Shown here piece by piece: positions 17,874-26,662 of a stretch of DNA of 64,000 bases. The first letter of the stretch is position 1. Every line of letters starts with the position of its first letter. The stretch covers positions 41,283 through 105,282 of the forward strand of contig NZ_RQVT01000005.1 of assembly GCF_004010055.1 (NCBI RefSeq), given 5' to 3'. A model generated the notes under the pieces. The model saw nothing but the letters and a program-made list of their open reading frames with translations. It had not been told where the DNA came from and did not search any database. The translations under genes and the position numbers were made by a program. The DNA comes from Psychroflexus aestuariivivens. GTDB lineage: Bacteria; Bacteroidota; Bacteroidia; Flavobacteriales; Flavobacteriaceae.

Positions 17874-19217
17874 TTATCTCTTTATTAGTTCTACTGCATT
17901 TTTGAATTGTCTGCCGCGATCTTCATAGTTCTCAAACAAATCGAAACTAGCGCAAGCTGGAGACAATAAAACAGTATCATTATCTTCAGCCAAAGCGAAA
18001 GCTTTTGATACGGCATCATTCATATTTGAAGTTTCATATATAGAATCCACACAATTATTGAAAGCTTCGATTATTTTTTGATTATCGATCCCTAAACACA
18101 CAATCGCTTTGACTTTTTCATTGACAAGTGGCAACAAGTCCTTGTAAATGTTTCCCTTATCCACGCCACCAACAATCCAAACTGTTGGGGAAGTCATACT
18201 GTCTAAAGCATAAAATGTCGCGTTCACATTTGTGGCTTTAGAATCGTTAACAAAAGTAATTTTATCAACTTTACCAAGTTGTTCCAAACGGTGTTCGACA
18301 CCTTGAAAACGTTCCATACTTTCTCGAATGGTTTGTTTTCTAATTTGTAACAGACGCGCGGCAGTAGAAGCTGCCATCGCATTTTTTGTATTGTGCTCGC
18401 CTTTTACAGCTAAATTTGATACAGACATAGTGAATAGATTATGTTTTAATTTGATATTTATCGTGTTGTCTTCAATAAAAGCAGACAAATCATTGTTTAT
18501 TGTGTGTTTTGAAAATGGCACCAATTGCGCCTTAATGTTGTGATTCGCAATCCAGTTGGATATCACTTCATCATCTTCATTGTAAATTAGAAAATCATTT
18601 TCAGTTTGATTTTTTGTAATTCTGAATTTTGAAGCGATGTATTCTTCATAATTATGATGATACCTGTCCAAATGATCGGGAGAAATACTTGTAATTATTG
18701 CAATATGTGGTCTAAAAGTATCAATTCCGTCAAGTTGAAAGCTACTGAGTTCTAAAACATAATTTTGGTAATTCTGTCTAGCCACTTGTTCGGCAAAACT
18801 AAATCCAATATTCCCAGCCATAGATACCGATAAGCCTGCATCATTCAAAATATGAAATACCATATTGGTTACCGTTGTTTTTCCATTGGAACCGGTTACG
18901 CCAATGATATTTGCATCGGAATACCAAGAGGCAAATTCAATTTCTGAAATCACTTGTATTCCTCGATTTCGAATAGCTCGAATTAAATCCAAATCATCTG
19001 AAATACCAGGACTTTTAACAACTACATCAGCTTGAAAAATTTTAGCTTCAGTGTGAACTTGCTCTTCAAAATCAAGCTTTAAACTTTCTAAAACAGTCTT
19101 GAATTTAGGTTTGATTTCAGAAAAATCAGACAAGAATACATCGTAGCCTTTCTTGAGTCCAAGGATTGCCGCTCCAACTCCGCTTTCTCCGCCTCCTAAA
19201 ATGACTAATTTTTTCAT
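17874..19217 (-). CDS. murD: UDP-N-acetylmuramoyl-L-alanine--D-glutamate ligase MurD
   Basis: 447 residues. It adds D-glutamate to UDP-MurNAc-L-Ala. The N-terminal domain begins KLVILGGGESGVGAAILG, the ATP loop is GVTGSNGKTTVTNM, the central domain shows LELSSFQLDGI and SPDHLDRYHHNYEEY, and the C-terminal domain has FVNDSKATNVNATFYAL, WIVGGVDKGN and LLSPACASFDLFENYEDRG. It starts at 19217, the base immediately after the mraY stop, and ends 9 bases before ftsW. Confidence 0.98.
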   Translation of the reverse strand: MKKLVILGGGESGVGAAILGLKKGYDVFLSDFSEIKPKFKTVLESLKLDFEEQVHTEAKIFQADVVVKSPGISDDLDLIRAIRNRGIQVISEIEFASWYSDANIIGVTGSNGKTTVTNMVFHILNDAGLSVSMAGNIGFSFAEQVARQNYQNYVLELSSFQLDGIDTFRPHIAIITSISPDHLDRYHHNYEEYIASKFRITKNQTENDFLIYNEDDEVISNWIANHNIKAQLVPFSKHTINNDLSAFIEDNTINIKLKHNLFTMSVSNLAVKGEHNTKNAMAASTAARLLQIRKQTIRESMERFQGVEHRLEQLGKVDKITFVNDSKATNVNATFYALDSMTSPTVWIVGGVDKGNIYKDLLPLVNEKVKAIVCLGIDNQKIIEAFNNCVDSIYETSNMNDAVSKAFALAEDNDTVLLSPACASFDLFENYEDRGRQFKNAVELIKR

Positions 19218-20438
19218 TTATCTAATTTTTAGAGTCACAATTGTAATTACTGCCAAAAGGATTCCGATAATCCAAAACCTGACGACAATTTTAGATTCAT
19301 GGAAGCCAAGTTTCTGATAATGGTGATGCAAAGGAGACATTAAAAACACTCTTCGACCTTCTCCAAATTTCTTCTTTGTATATTTAAACCAACCCACTTG
19401 CATCACTACAGATAGGTTTTCAATAAAAAAGATTCCACAAAGAATTGGAATCAACAATTCCTTACGCGTTGCAATAGCAATCACAGCAATAATTCCACCG
19501 ATGGTAAGGCTTCCTGTATCTCCCATAAAAATTTGTGCTGGATACGTGTTGTACCATAAAAAACCAACTAAAGCCCCTGCAAAAGCAGCAATAAAAATGG
19601 TCATTTCTCCAGAACGTGGAATATTCATAACATTGAGATAATCTGAAAAAATAACATTGCCAGACACCCAAGCAAAAATACCTAGGGTAAGCACGATTAT
19701 AGCAGAACTTCCTGCAGCCAAACCGTCGATTCCGTCCGTAAGATTTGCACCATTTGATACTGCAGTGACTATAAAAATGACAATCGGAATAAAAATGAGC
19801 CAAGCATATTTTGCCATACCATCTCCTAACCAAGTAATTGCTTTTGAATAATCTAATTCATTATTTTTAACAAAAGGAATCGTGGTTGTTGTAGATTTCA
19901 CTTCTGAAGAAGTTTTCGAAATTACAAAAGAAGAATCTTCTGTAATTACTTCATTATCCGAACGTACAGTAACATCTTCATGAAAATACATCACCGCACC
20001 AACAAAAAGACCTAAACCAATTTGACCAATTACTTTAAATTTACCTTGCAGACCTTCCTTATTCTTTTTGAAAGTTTTGATATAATCGTCTAAAAAGCCA
20101 ATTGCACCCATCCAAAGTGTTGTTACAATTAGTAAAATGATATAAATATTGGTCAGTTGGGTAAACAACAAAACAGGAATTAAAGTAGAAAAAATTATAA
20201 TCAACCCTCCCATCGTTGGCGTTCCTGCTTTTTCTTTTTGACCCTCTAAACCAAGTTCTCGAACACTTTCTCCTATTTGTTTCCTTTGAAGAAAAAGAAT
20301 AATTCTTTTACCGAATATTGTTGAAATCAGCAATGAAAAAATAATAGCTGCTGCTGCACGAAACGAAATATACTGGAACAATTGTGCACCTGGAAAATCG
20401 TAATTATTTTCTAAAAAATCGAATAAATAATACAGCAT
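19218..20438 (-). CDS. mraY: Phospho-N-acetylmuramoyl-pentapeptide-transferase MraY
   Basis: 406 residues, about ten membrane helices. It transfers phospho-MurNAc-pentapeptide to undecaprenyl phosphate, forming lipid I. Conserved catalytic segments: [28 protein letters not shown] with the aspartate pair, [25 protein letters not shown], and the histidine motif [10 protein letters not shown] non-conserved periplasmic stretch near 160-190 is rich in Ser/Thr. It lies 3 bases downstream of murE. Confidence 0.98.
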   Translation of the reverse strand: MLYYLFDFLENNYDFPGAQLFQYISFRAAAAIIFSLLISTIFGKRIILFLQRKQIGESVRELGLEGQKEKAGTPTMGGLIIIFSTLIPVLLFTQLTNIYIILLIVTTLWMGAIGFLDDYIKTFKKNKEGLQGKFKVIGQIGLGLFVGAVMYFHEDVTVRSDNEVITEDSSFVISKTSSEVKSTTTTIPFVKNNELDYSKAITWLGDGMAKYAWLIFIPIVIFIVTAVSNGANLTDGIDGLAAGSSAIIVLTLGIFAWVSGNVIFSDYLNVMNIPRSGEMTIFIAAFAGALVGFLWYNTYPAQIFMGDTGSLTIGGIIAVIAIATRKELLIPILCGIFFIENLSVVMQVGWFKYTKKKFGEGRRVFLMSPLHHHYQKLGFHESKIVVRFWIIGILLAVITIVTLKIR

Positions 20439-20441
20439 AAT

Positions 20442-21905
20442 TTATTTGTTAAGTTGTTCCAGCATTGATTTTACAATTTTCAAATCATTAAAATCCCGCC
20501 TTAAGCCATGAATTTCCTGATAGGTTTCGTGTCCTTTGCCGGCTATTAAAATTATATCGCCAGGCGCTGCTAAATTGCAAGCCGTTTTTATGGCTTGATC
20601 TCTTAAGGTAACATTCAATGTTTTAGAAAAATCCTGAGGTTCTACTCCAGCTTCAACATCTTTGATAATTTCATCGGGATCCTCAGTACGTGGGTTGTCA
20701 CTGGTAAAAACTACTTTTGAACTGAAATTAGCAGCAATTTTCCCCATCATTGGTCTTTTGGTTTTATCACGATCGCCACCACAACCGACAACGGTTATCA
20801 ACTCTTCATTTTTAGTTCTAATGTCGTTAGCAGTTTGCAAAACATTCTGAAGTGCGTCTGGCGTGTGGGCATAATCTACAATCACATTTACGCCAGAATT
20901 TGAAACGTAATGTTGAAATCTTCCTGCAACGGGTTTCAAACTACTTAAGTATTGTAAATTTTCTAGTTCATCGATTCCCAATTGGTCTGTAGCTGCATAA
21001 ACCGCTGCAAGATTATAAGCATTAAAATCTCCTATAAATGTTGACCAAATTTCATTAGCGTTGATATTCAATTTCAATCCAGAAAAACTTTTTTCTAAAA
21101 TCTTGACTTTATAATCAGCTAAATTTTTGAGCCCATAAGTTTTTTTTCGAGCTTTCGTATTTTGCAACATATACTCGCCATTCTTGTCATCGATATTAGT
21201 GATTGCAAAAGCAGATTTTGGCAATTCATCAAAAAACCGCTTTTTCACATCTCGGTATTCAGCAAAAGATTTATGGTAATCTAAATGATCATGAGATAAA
21301 TTGGTGAAAATTCCGCCAGCAAATGTCAATCCAGAAGTTCGGTGCTGTGCAATTCCGTGTGAACTGACTTCCATAAAGCAATATTCTACGCCAGCATCAT
21401 TCATCAATTTCAAATAATTATTGATTGTTAATGAATCAGGTGTAGTTAATTTAGTAGCATAATCTTTATCATTCACCTTTATAACAACCGTTGAAATCAA
21501 ACCTACTTTATAGCCTAGTTTTTTGAACATTTGAAACAAAAGTGAACTTATCGTCGTTTTGCCATTGGTGCCAGTTATACCAACAAGTTTTAGGTTTTCA
21601 GAAGGATTTTCATAATAATTTGAAGCCATGATTGCCAAAGCTTCTCGCGTATCTTTATATTTTATGTAAATGACTTCTGGTGAAATATTTTCAGGAAAAA
21701 CTTCACAAATTACAGCAATTGCTCCTTGTGCCACAGCGGCTTCAATATAATTATGACCATCTGCTGCCTCACCTCTAATCGCAATAAAAACATCATTTTG
21801 GCGCACCTGTCGTGAATCGAAATGAAGAGATTCTATTTCAATATTGGTGTCGCCTTTCACTGCTTCAATTGGCGTTTTGTATAATATGTCTTGTAGTGAT
21901 TTCAA
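20442..21905 (-). CDS. murE: UDP-MurNAc-tripeptide synthetase MurE (meso-DAP adding type)
   Basis: 487 residues. The ATP loop GITGTNGKTTISS, the carbamylated-lysine region and the C-terminal motif DNPRTEDPDEI are present; the DNPR form is associated with addition of meso-diaminopimelate rather than lysine. The start is TTG at 21905: the upstream PBP stop overlaps it as TTGA, so translation probably re-initiates there, and I see no better in-frame ATG at this N-terminus (KSLQDILYKTPIEAVKGDTN). murF, which often follows murE in other bacteria, is not in this cluster. Confidence 0.97.
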   Translation of the reverse strand: MKSLQDILYKTPIEAVKGDTNIEIESLHFDSRQVRQNDVFIAIRGEAADGHNYIEAAVAQGAIAVICEVFPENISPEVIYIKYKDTREALAIMASNYYENPSENLKLVGITGTNGKTTISSLLFQMFKKLGYKVGLISTVVIKVNDKDYATKLTTPDSLTINNYLKLMNDAGVEYCFMEVSSHGIAQHRTSGLTFAGGIFTNLSHDHLDYHKSFAEYRDVKKRFFDELPKSAFAITNIDDKNGEYMLQNTKARKKTYGLKNLADYKVKILEKSFSGLKLNINANEIWSTFIGDFNAYNLAAVYAATDQLGIDELENLQYLSSLKPVAGRFQHYVSNSGVNVIVDYAHTPDALQNVLQTANDIRTKNEELITVVGCGGDRDKTKRPMMGKIAANFSSKVVFTSDNPRTEDPDEIIKDVEAGVEPQDFSKTLNVTLRDQAIKTACNLAAPGDIILIAGKGHETYQEIHGLRRDFNDLKIVKSMLEQLNK

Positions 21906-23866
21906 CTTAAAATTAAATTTACTTGCTGATTTTTATTTATTTTTTGTCCTCTTTTTACAGATTGCTTGATGACTTTTCCATCACCAATAAGTTTTACTCT
22001 CATTCCTAAATTTTCTAAAATTGAAACCGCATCCATCGCCGGATATCCTCTTAAATCTGGCATAACGGTTTGGTGTTTTTTAGAAATTTCAAAGTAATCT
22101 TCATACGAACTATCGGCTAAATTTTGCTGAATATTTTCTGACAAAAATTCATCTTGAATTGGTGTGTCAATATGAATTTTCTGAGCAATTTTAGCAAAAA
22201 CTGGCGCTGCAACGGTGCTTCCATAATATCCTATGTTAGGATTTGGTTTATGAATGACAACAATGCAAGAATATTTTGGTTCATCTGCAGGAAAATAGCC
22301 CGCAAATGAAGACACATATCGTCCAGATTCTATCCAATATTCGGTTTGGCATGTTCCTGTTTTGCCTGCCATAGAAAAGTTTTCATTATAAATATTGCTT
22401 CCAGTGCCACGCTCGACTGTTTTTTTCATCATATCTTGTAGCTTTTTGGCGGTTTCAACAGAACAGACACTTCCCTGAACGATTGGCTCCTCGTAAGAAT
22501 CGATTAAAGTGTTTTTATCTCTCACTTGTTTGATAAAACGTGGTTTGATTTTCACCCCATCATTGGCTATGGCATTGTAGAAAGTCAAGGTTTGCAAAGA
22601 AGTCATCGATACACCGTAACCAAATGACATCCAAGGTAAAGTTGTGCCGTACCAATTGGAATCGTCTGGATGCGGTAAACTTGGCTGACCTTCACCTTTT
22701 ATCTTCAAACCAATGCGCTCGTTCAATCCCATATTGTAAAGTCGGTTGACAAAACGTTCAGGTTGGTCTTTATAATTTTCATAAATCATTTTGGCAAAAG
22801 CTGTATTTGATGAGACTTCAAAAGCTTTTGCCGCAGAAACTTTTCCATAACCACCACGCTTAGAGTCATAAACTTTTCTATCGAAAAACCTAACGACTCC
22901 ATTTTCAGTATCAAAAACAGAACTAGTATCGATAACTCTATCTTCCAAAGCAGCAACCATACTCATCAACTTAAAAGTTGAACCAGGTTCGTGAGCTTCG
23001 TAAACAGCATAATTCAGTTTTTCGTAATATTTACCTGAAGATTTAGCTCTTCCAAGATTTGAAATTGCTTTTACTTCTCCGGTTTTCGTTTCCATAACAA
23101 CGACGCTGCCATGGTCGGCTTCAAATTTTTCAAGTTGAGCCAATAAAGCATGATGAGCCACATCCTGAATATTTACATCTATTGTAGAAACAACATCGTA
23201 ACCGTCTACTGGTTCAACTTCATTTATATCGCTGATTGGTTTCCATTGGCCTTTGGCTATTTTTTGTTTTAATCTTTGTCCTTTTCTACCTTTTAAATAT
23301 TCATCGAAAGCGCCTTCGAGACCAACATTACCGAAACCAACCGTGCGCTCGCCAATTCTTCCTAGCGGATGCTCTCGAACTGTGTATTGTTCAGTTATAA
23401 TTCCACCTTTATAAGGACCTAATTCGAAAAGTGGAAATTCTCTGATTTTTACATAATCAGAATAATCCAATTTGGTTGCAATAAGTAGATATCTATTTTT
23501 ATTGGTTCTTGCTTTTTTTAACTTTTGAAGAAAATAAGACGCAGGTTTACCAAACATTTCTGAAAGGCGACTTGACAAAGGCCGTACGTATTGTTGAAAA
23601 TTGGCTTCAGAAACCGTTACTGCATCAAATCTAATGTCATATTTCGGAACAGAAGTCGCCAACAAATTCATATTCGTATCATACAAATTTCCACGATTTG
23701 GTGCGATGGTAAAATTCTTATAAACAGTATTTTGGGCAATTTCTTTATATTTTTGACCCTCTACAACTTGAATTTCAAAAAGCTTGTAACCAACTATAAA
23801 AAACACCAACAGCAAAACTGCGGCGACAATATAAAATCTCCTTAATATATGCTTATCGTTTTTCAT
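21902..23866 (-). CDS. ftsI: Class B penicillin-binding protein / division transpeptidase FtsI with PASTA domain
   Basis: 654 residues. A short cytoplasmic tail, one membrane anchor (about 10-28, FYIVAAVLLLVFFIVGYKLF), a PBP dimerisation domain (APNRGNLYDTNMNLLATS), then the transpeptidase domain. The active-site motifs are intact: SxxK in EPGSTFKLMSM, SxN in VSSNTAFA and KTGT in AGKTGTCQT. A single PASTA domain closes the protein (VMPDLRGYPAMDAVSILENLG). It crosslinks septal peptidoglycan made by FtsW. It overlaps ftsL by one base (TAATG) and murE by four. Confidence 0.95.
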   Translation of the reverse strand: MKNDKHILRRFYIVAAVLLLVFFIVGYKLFEIQVVEGQKYKEIAQNTVYKNFTIAPNRGNLYDTNMNLLATSVPKYDIRFDAVTVSEANFQQYVRPLSSRLSEMFGKPASYFLQKLKKARTNKNRYLLIATKLDYSDYVKIREFPLFELGPYKGGIITEQYTVREHPLGRIGERTVGFGNVGLEGAFDEYLKGRKGQRLKQKIAKGQWKPISDINEVEPVDGYDVVSTIDVNIQDVAHHALLAQLEKFEADHGSVVVMETKTGEVKAISNLGRAKSSGKYYEKLNYAVYEAHEPGSTFKLMSMVAALEDRVIDTSSVFDTENGVVRFFDRKVYDSKRGGYGKVSAAKAFEVSSNTAFAKMIYENYKDQPERFVNRLYNMGLNERIGLKIKGEGQPSLPHPDDSNWYGTTLPWMSFGYGVSMTSLQTLTFYNAIANDGVKIKPRFIKQVRDKNTLIDSYEEPIVQGSVCSVETAKKLQDMMKKTVERGTGSNIYNENFSMAGKTGTCQTEYWIESGRYVSSFAGYFPADEPKYSCIVVIHKPNPNIGYYGSTVAAPVFAKIAQKIHIDTPIQDEFLSENIQQNLADSSYEDYFEISKKHQTVMPDLRGYPAMDAVSILENLGMRVKLIGDGKVIKQSVKRGQKINKNQQVNLILS

Positions 23867-24183
23867 TAGTCTTTAGATTTAACGATAATTTTGAACGGCG
23901 GCTGATTTGAAATTCCAATTGATCGCTCTTTCATTTGTTCAGCTACATTGGATTCCATTTTCTTCTGCATGACATCTTTACGGATATCAACAAATTCGCT
24001 TCTGAGTTCTCTAAGTTGCTGATTGAGTTCTGCCACGCGAAAGGTTTTTTGTTCCGCACTGTGTGAACTTGCTATCATGATAATTGCCAAGACGGCGCAA
24101 AAGACAATAAAAGTCCAATTCTGAAAAGCACCATCGCTAATCAAAAATTTACCTTTTAAAATGTCTGACATCTTAGTTTTCAT
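23866..24183 (-). CDS. ftsL: FtsL-like small divisome membrane protein
   Basis: 105 residues: cytoplasmic N-terminus of about 25 residues, one transmembrane helix at about 26-43 (IVFCAVLAIIMIASSH), then a periplasmic coiled coil (RVAELNQQLRELRSEFVDIRKDVMQ). Topology, size and position between rsmH and ftsI are those of FtsL, which recruits FtsI/FtsW through FtsB and FtsQ. FtsL is poorly conserved, so the name rests mainly on context; no separate FtsB is in the cluster. Confidence 0.8.
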   Translation of the reverse strand: MKTKMSDILKGKFLISDGAFQNWTFIVFCAVLAIIMIASSHSAEQKTFRVAELNQQLRELRSEFVDIRKDVMQKKMESNVAEQMKERSIGISNQPPFKIIVKSKD

Positions 24184-24185
24184 CT

Positions 24186-25088
24186 TTACAACTTCTCTCC
24201 TATTCTTAATTTTGCACTTCTTGCTCTGTTATTTTCAGCAATTTCCATTTCACTTGGCGTAATCATTTTCCCTACTTTTCTGAATGGCACCAAAAAATTA
24301 CCGTAGAAATCTTTTTCAGGTTGACCTGAAAACTTACCGTCTCTAATAAAACGCTTCACCAATCGATCTTCTAAAGAGTGATATGAAATCAAACTAATTC
24401 GTCCGCCAGGTTTTATAAGCTCAGCGGTTTGTGCTAAAAAATCTTTGAGAACTTCAATTTCTTGGTTCACTTCAATTCTGATAGCTTGGTAAATTTGCGC
24501 CAGAAACTTATTGACTTTGGTCGGTGGGAAAAACGGAATCAATAAATCATTCAAGGCTTTTGTAGATTCTATCGGCTCAGAATTTCGAGTTTCTACAATA
24601 GCTTTAGCAAGCTTTCTTGACATTTTAATTTCGCCATATTGCCAAAATATTTGCGCCAATCGCTCTTCAGAATAAGTGTTGATGACTTCAGAAGCATTCA
24701 AAGCTGATTTCTGATCCATTCGCATGTCCAAAACTGAGTCGTAGCGTATTGAAAAACCACGTTCACCAACATTAAATTGATGTGAAGACACTCCGAAATC
24801 TCCTAAAATACCATCTACCTGTTTTACACCTTCTAACCTCAAAAAACGTTTAATGAATTTGAAATTTTCAGGAATAAGTTGGAATCTAGAATCATCTAAA
24901 ACATTTTGCTGGGCGTCCTGATCTTGGTCGAATGCGAATAATCTTCCATTTTCACCAAGTCGAGACAAAATTTCAGCAGAATGACCACCACCACCGAATG
25001 TGACATCTACATAAATTCCATCAGGAAAAATATTGAGTCCATCGACGCTTTCTTTCAGCAATACCGGTATGTGATAATTAGTCTTCAT
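24186..25088 (-). CDS. rsmH: 16S rRNA (cytosine1402-N4)-methyltransferase RsmH (MraW)
   Basis: 300 residues, family length. SAM-binding motif YVDVTFGGGGHSAEIL near residues 26-41, DQDQDA, GILGDFGVSSHQ, the RMDQ block, RIEVNQEI, and a C-terminal ISYHSLEDRLVKRF ending with NNRARSAKLRIGEK. It methylates C1402 of 16S rRNA in the ribosomal P site. It overlaps mraZ by 11 bases and precedes ftsL by 2, so it is expressed with the wall genes. Confidence 0.98.
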   Translation of the reverse strand: MKTNYHIPVLLKESVDGLNIFPDGIYVDVTFGGGGHSAEILSRLGENGRLFAFDQDQDAQQNVLDDSRFQLIPENFKFIKRFLRLEGVKQVDGILGDFGVSSHQFNVGERGFSIRYDSVLDMRMDQKSALNASEVINTYSEERLAQIFWQYGEIKMSRKLAKAIVETRNSEPIESTKALNDLLIPFFPPTKVNKFLAQIYQAIRIEVNQEIEVLKDFLAQTAELIKPGGRISLISYHSLEDRLVKRFIRDGKFSGQPEKDFYGNFLVPFRKVGKMITPSEMEIAENNRARSAKLRIGEKL

Positions 25089-25536
25089 TTTGCAAATCTC
25101 CCATGACAGTTTCAGCTAAATCAGCAAAACCTCCATCTTCGCTAATTGCTTGTTCATATTTATTTTTATCCCAAATTTCAATGATATTGATTGCCGAAGA
25201 CAAGACAATTTCTTTCTTGATATCAGCAAAACCAACTAAATCCTTCGGGATGAGCAAACGACCGTTTCCGTCGATTTCCAACATTTTTACACCCGCAGAA
25301 AATTTTCTTATAAAATCATTGTTTTTTTTATTAAATCTATTCAGACCGTTCATTTTGTTCATCAAGCTCTCCCATTCTTTCATCGGATATAATTCCAAAC
25401 AAGGCTGAAATACAGAACGTTTCAACACAAAACCCTCCTCAAGAATCGACATCATCTGCTTTTTTAATGCAGACGGTAGCATAAGTCGACCTTTTGTGTC
25501 AACTTTGCATTCGTAAGTGCCAATGAGGTGATTCAT
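25078..25536 (-). CDS. mraZ: Transcriptional regulator MraZ
   Basis: 152 residues made of two SpoVT/AbrB-like swapped-hairpin repeats: GTYECKVDTKGRLMLPSALK (residues 6-25) and the second near 84-105 (MLEIDGNGRLLIPKDL). MraZ forms ring-shaped oligomers and represses its own operon by binding short repeats upstream of it. Here three evenly spaced GTGGT units lie 40-64 bases ahead of the start, overlapping the upstream promoter region. It is first gene of the operon, with a leader of roughly 15-20 bases after the -7 box at 25557-25564. Confidence 0.97.
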   Translation of the reverse strand: MNHLIGTYECKVDTKGRLMLPSALKKQMMSILEEGFVLKRSVFQPCLELYPMKEWESLMNKMNGLNRFNKKNNDFIRKFSAGVKMLEIDGNGRLLIPKDLVGFADIKKEIVLSSAINIIEIWDKNKYEQAISEDGGFADLAETVMGDLQNED

Positions 25537-25556
25537 GAGTCAATAGATTTCAACTT

Positions 25557-25564
25557 CAAATATA
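25557..25564 (-). promoter_or_regulatory. -7 box of the mraZ operon promoter
   Basis: TATATTTG on the minus strand, a full consensus match 20 bases before the mraZ ATG. The place where a -33 element would sit (about 25583-25590) is occupied by the GTGGT repeats. Confidence 0.65.
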
Positions 25565-25575
25565 TTGAAAATTTT

Positions 25576-25600
25576 ACCACTTTTTACCACTTTTTACCAC
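25576..25600 (-). promoter_or_regulatory. MraZ box: three GTGGT direct repeats, 10-bp period
   Basis: On the minus strand GTGGT occurs at 25600-25596, 25590-25586 and 25580-25576, each separated by five A/T bases (TAAAA-type spacers). Known MraZ operators are TGGGN repeats with 5-base spacers in E. coli and AAAGTG repeats with 10-base period in Mycoplasma; this array has the same geometry. It overlaps the expected -33 region, fitting repression. Binding is inferred. Confidence 0.7.
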
Positions 25601-25602
25601 AT

Positions 25603-25611
25603 TGTGGATAA
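25603..25611 (-). promoter_or_regulatory. Perfect DnaA box (TTATCCACA) beside the MraZ operator
   Basis: Minus strand TTATCCACA, the strongest E. coli consensus DnaA box; its end overlaps the base just upstream of the first MraZ repeat. A single box is expected by chance in a genome, so function is unproven, but its place at the division operon promoter is suggestive. Confidence 0.45.
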
Positions 25612-25854
25612 CTTTTTCTAGAATCTATATTTTTGAAGGCTATAATTCGAATTAAAAAACTGTATTTCAACTGTTTAAACAAAAACCTAACTGATTTGGA
25701 TATATTCCAAAATCTCGTGCAAAAGACTTAAAAACCGCTTTTATCCAAAAAATATTTTAAAAAATAAGTGTGCTTAAAATGCTGATTTGTATTCATTTAC
25801 AATCAATTCATATTTCAACTAAAACGAATATAGTTTTACTTCTACAATTATCTT
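25612..25854. other. Intergenic region, no gene seen
   Basis: The remainder of the 349-base gap between mraZ and the hydrolase gene is AT-rich with no reading frame, RNA fold or repeat that I could recognise. Confidence 0.4.
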
Positions 25855-25862
25855 TATATTTG
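25855..25862 (+). promoter_or_regulatory. -7 box TATATTTG for the alpha/beta hydrolase
   Basis: A full consensus match 23 bases ahead of the ATG at 25886, probably also driving engB. Confidence 0.55.
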
Positions 25863-25885
25863 GATTTTGAAATTTTCGGTATCCA

Positions 25886-26650
25886 ATGAAAGAACATATC
25901 AAGCAAGAAGGCAAGTTTAAGTATTTTGAGAAAGGAGAAGGCACGCCAATCGTTATTCTACATGGATTGATGGGCGGTTTGAGCAATTTTGACGGTGTGA
26001 TGAATTTCTTTCCCGAAAAAGGCTACAAAGTTGTGGTTCCTGAATTGCCATTGTACGATATGCCAATTTTGAAAACTAACATTAAGAACTTAACCAAGTA
26101 CATCAAAGAATTTATTGATTTTAAGAATTACGGTAAAGTTATTTTGGTCGGAAATTCATTGGGCGGTCATGTTGGTTTACTCACCACAAAATTGTATCCT
26201 GAAATTCTAAAAGCGCTTGTAATTACAGGAAGTTCTGGACTTTACGAAAGCGCTATGGGAGAAAGCTATCCAAAACGTGGCGATTATGAATACATCAAGA
26301 AAAAAGCTCAAGACGTATTTTATAATCCTGAAATTGCGACCCAAGAAATTATAGATGAAGTTTACGAAGTCGTTAATGACCGCAGTAAATTGATCAGAAC
26401 CTTATCTATTGCGAAAAGTGCCATCAGACATAATATGTCTAAAGATTTACCAAATATGGACACCCCAACTTGTATAATTTGGGGAAAACAAGATGAAGTT
26501 ACTCCGCCACAAGTGGCCAAAGACTTTGACAAATTATTGCCGGATTCTGAATTGTTCTGGATAGACAAATGCGGGCATGCCGCTATGATGGAGCACCCAG
26601 AACAATTCAACAATGTTTTGTACGCTTGGTTACAAAAACGAAATTTCTAG
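25886..26650 (+). CDS. Alpha/beta hydrolase
   Basis: 254 residues. The oxyanion-hole motif HGLMGGLSNFDGV is near 25-37, the nucleophile elbow GNSLGGH holds the catalytic serine at about residue 93, the acid is probably the Asp in IWGKQDEVTPP, and the catalytic histidine is in KCGHAAMMEHPE. There is no signal peptide, so it is cytoplasmic. It resembles small esterases or hydrolases of the 2-hydroxymuconic semialdehyde hydrolase type, but the substrate cannot be predicted. engB starts 12 bases downstream, so they are probably co-transcribed. Confidence 0.88.
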   Translation: MKEHIKQEGKFKYFEKGEGTPIVILHGLMGGLSNFDGVMNFFPEKGYKVVVPELPLYDMPILKTNIKNLTKYIKEFIDFKNYGKVILVGNSLGGHVGLLTTKLYPEILKALVITGSSGLYESAMGESYPKRGDYEYIKKKAQDVFYNPEIATQEIIDEVYEVVNDRSKLIRTLSIAKSAIRHNMSKDLPNMDTPTCIIWGKQDEVTPPQVAKDFDKLLPDSELFWIDKCGHAAMMEHPEQFNNVLYAWLQKRNF

Positions 26651-26662
26651 ATTTTTCTTGTT

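Noticed and set aside
19462..19833. 123-codon frame on the minus strand within mraY
   Set aside because: It is in a different frame of the well-conserved mraY gene, rich in Cys, His, Tyr and Trp as expected of an out-of-frame shadow.
25571..25600. CRISPR-like reading of the three TTTTTACCAC units
   Set aside because: The 10-base period and only three units are far too short for a CRISPR array; the MraZ operator explains them.
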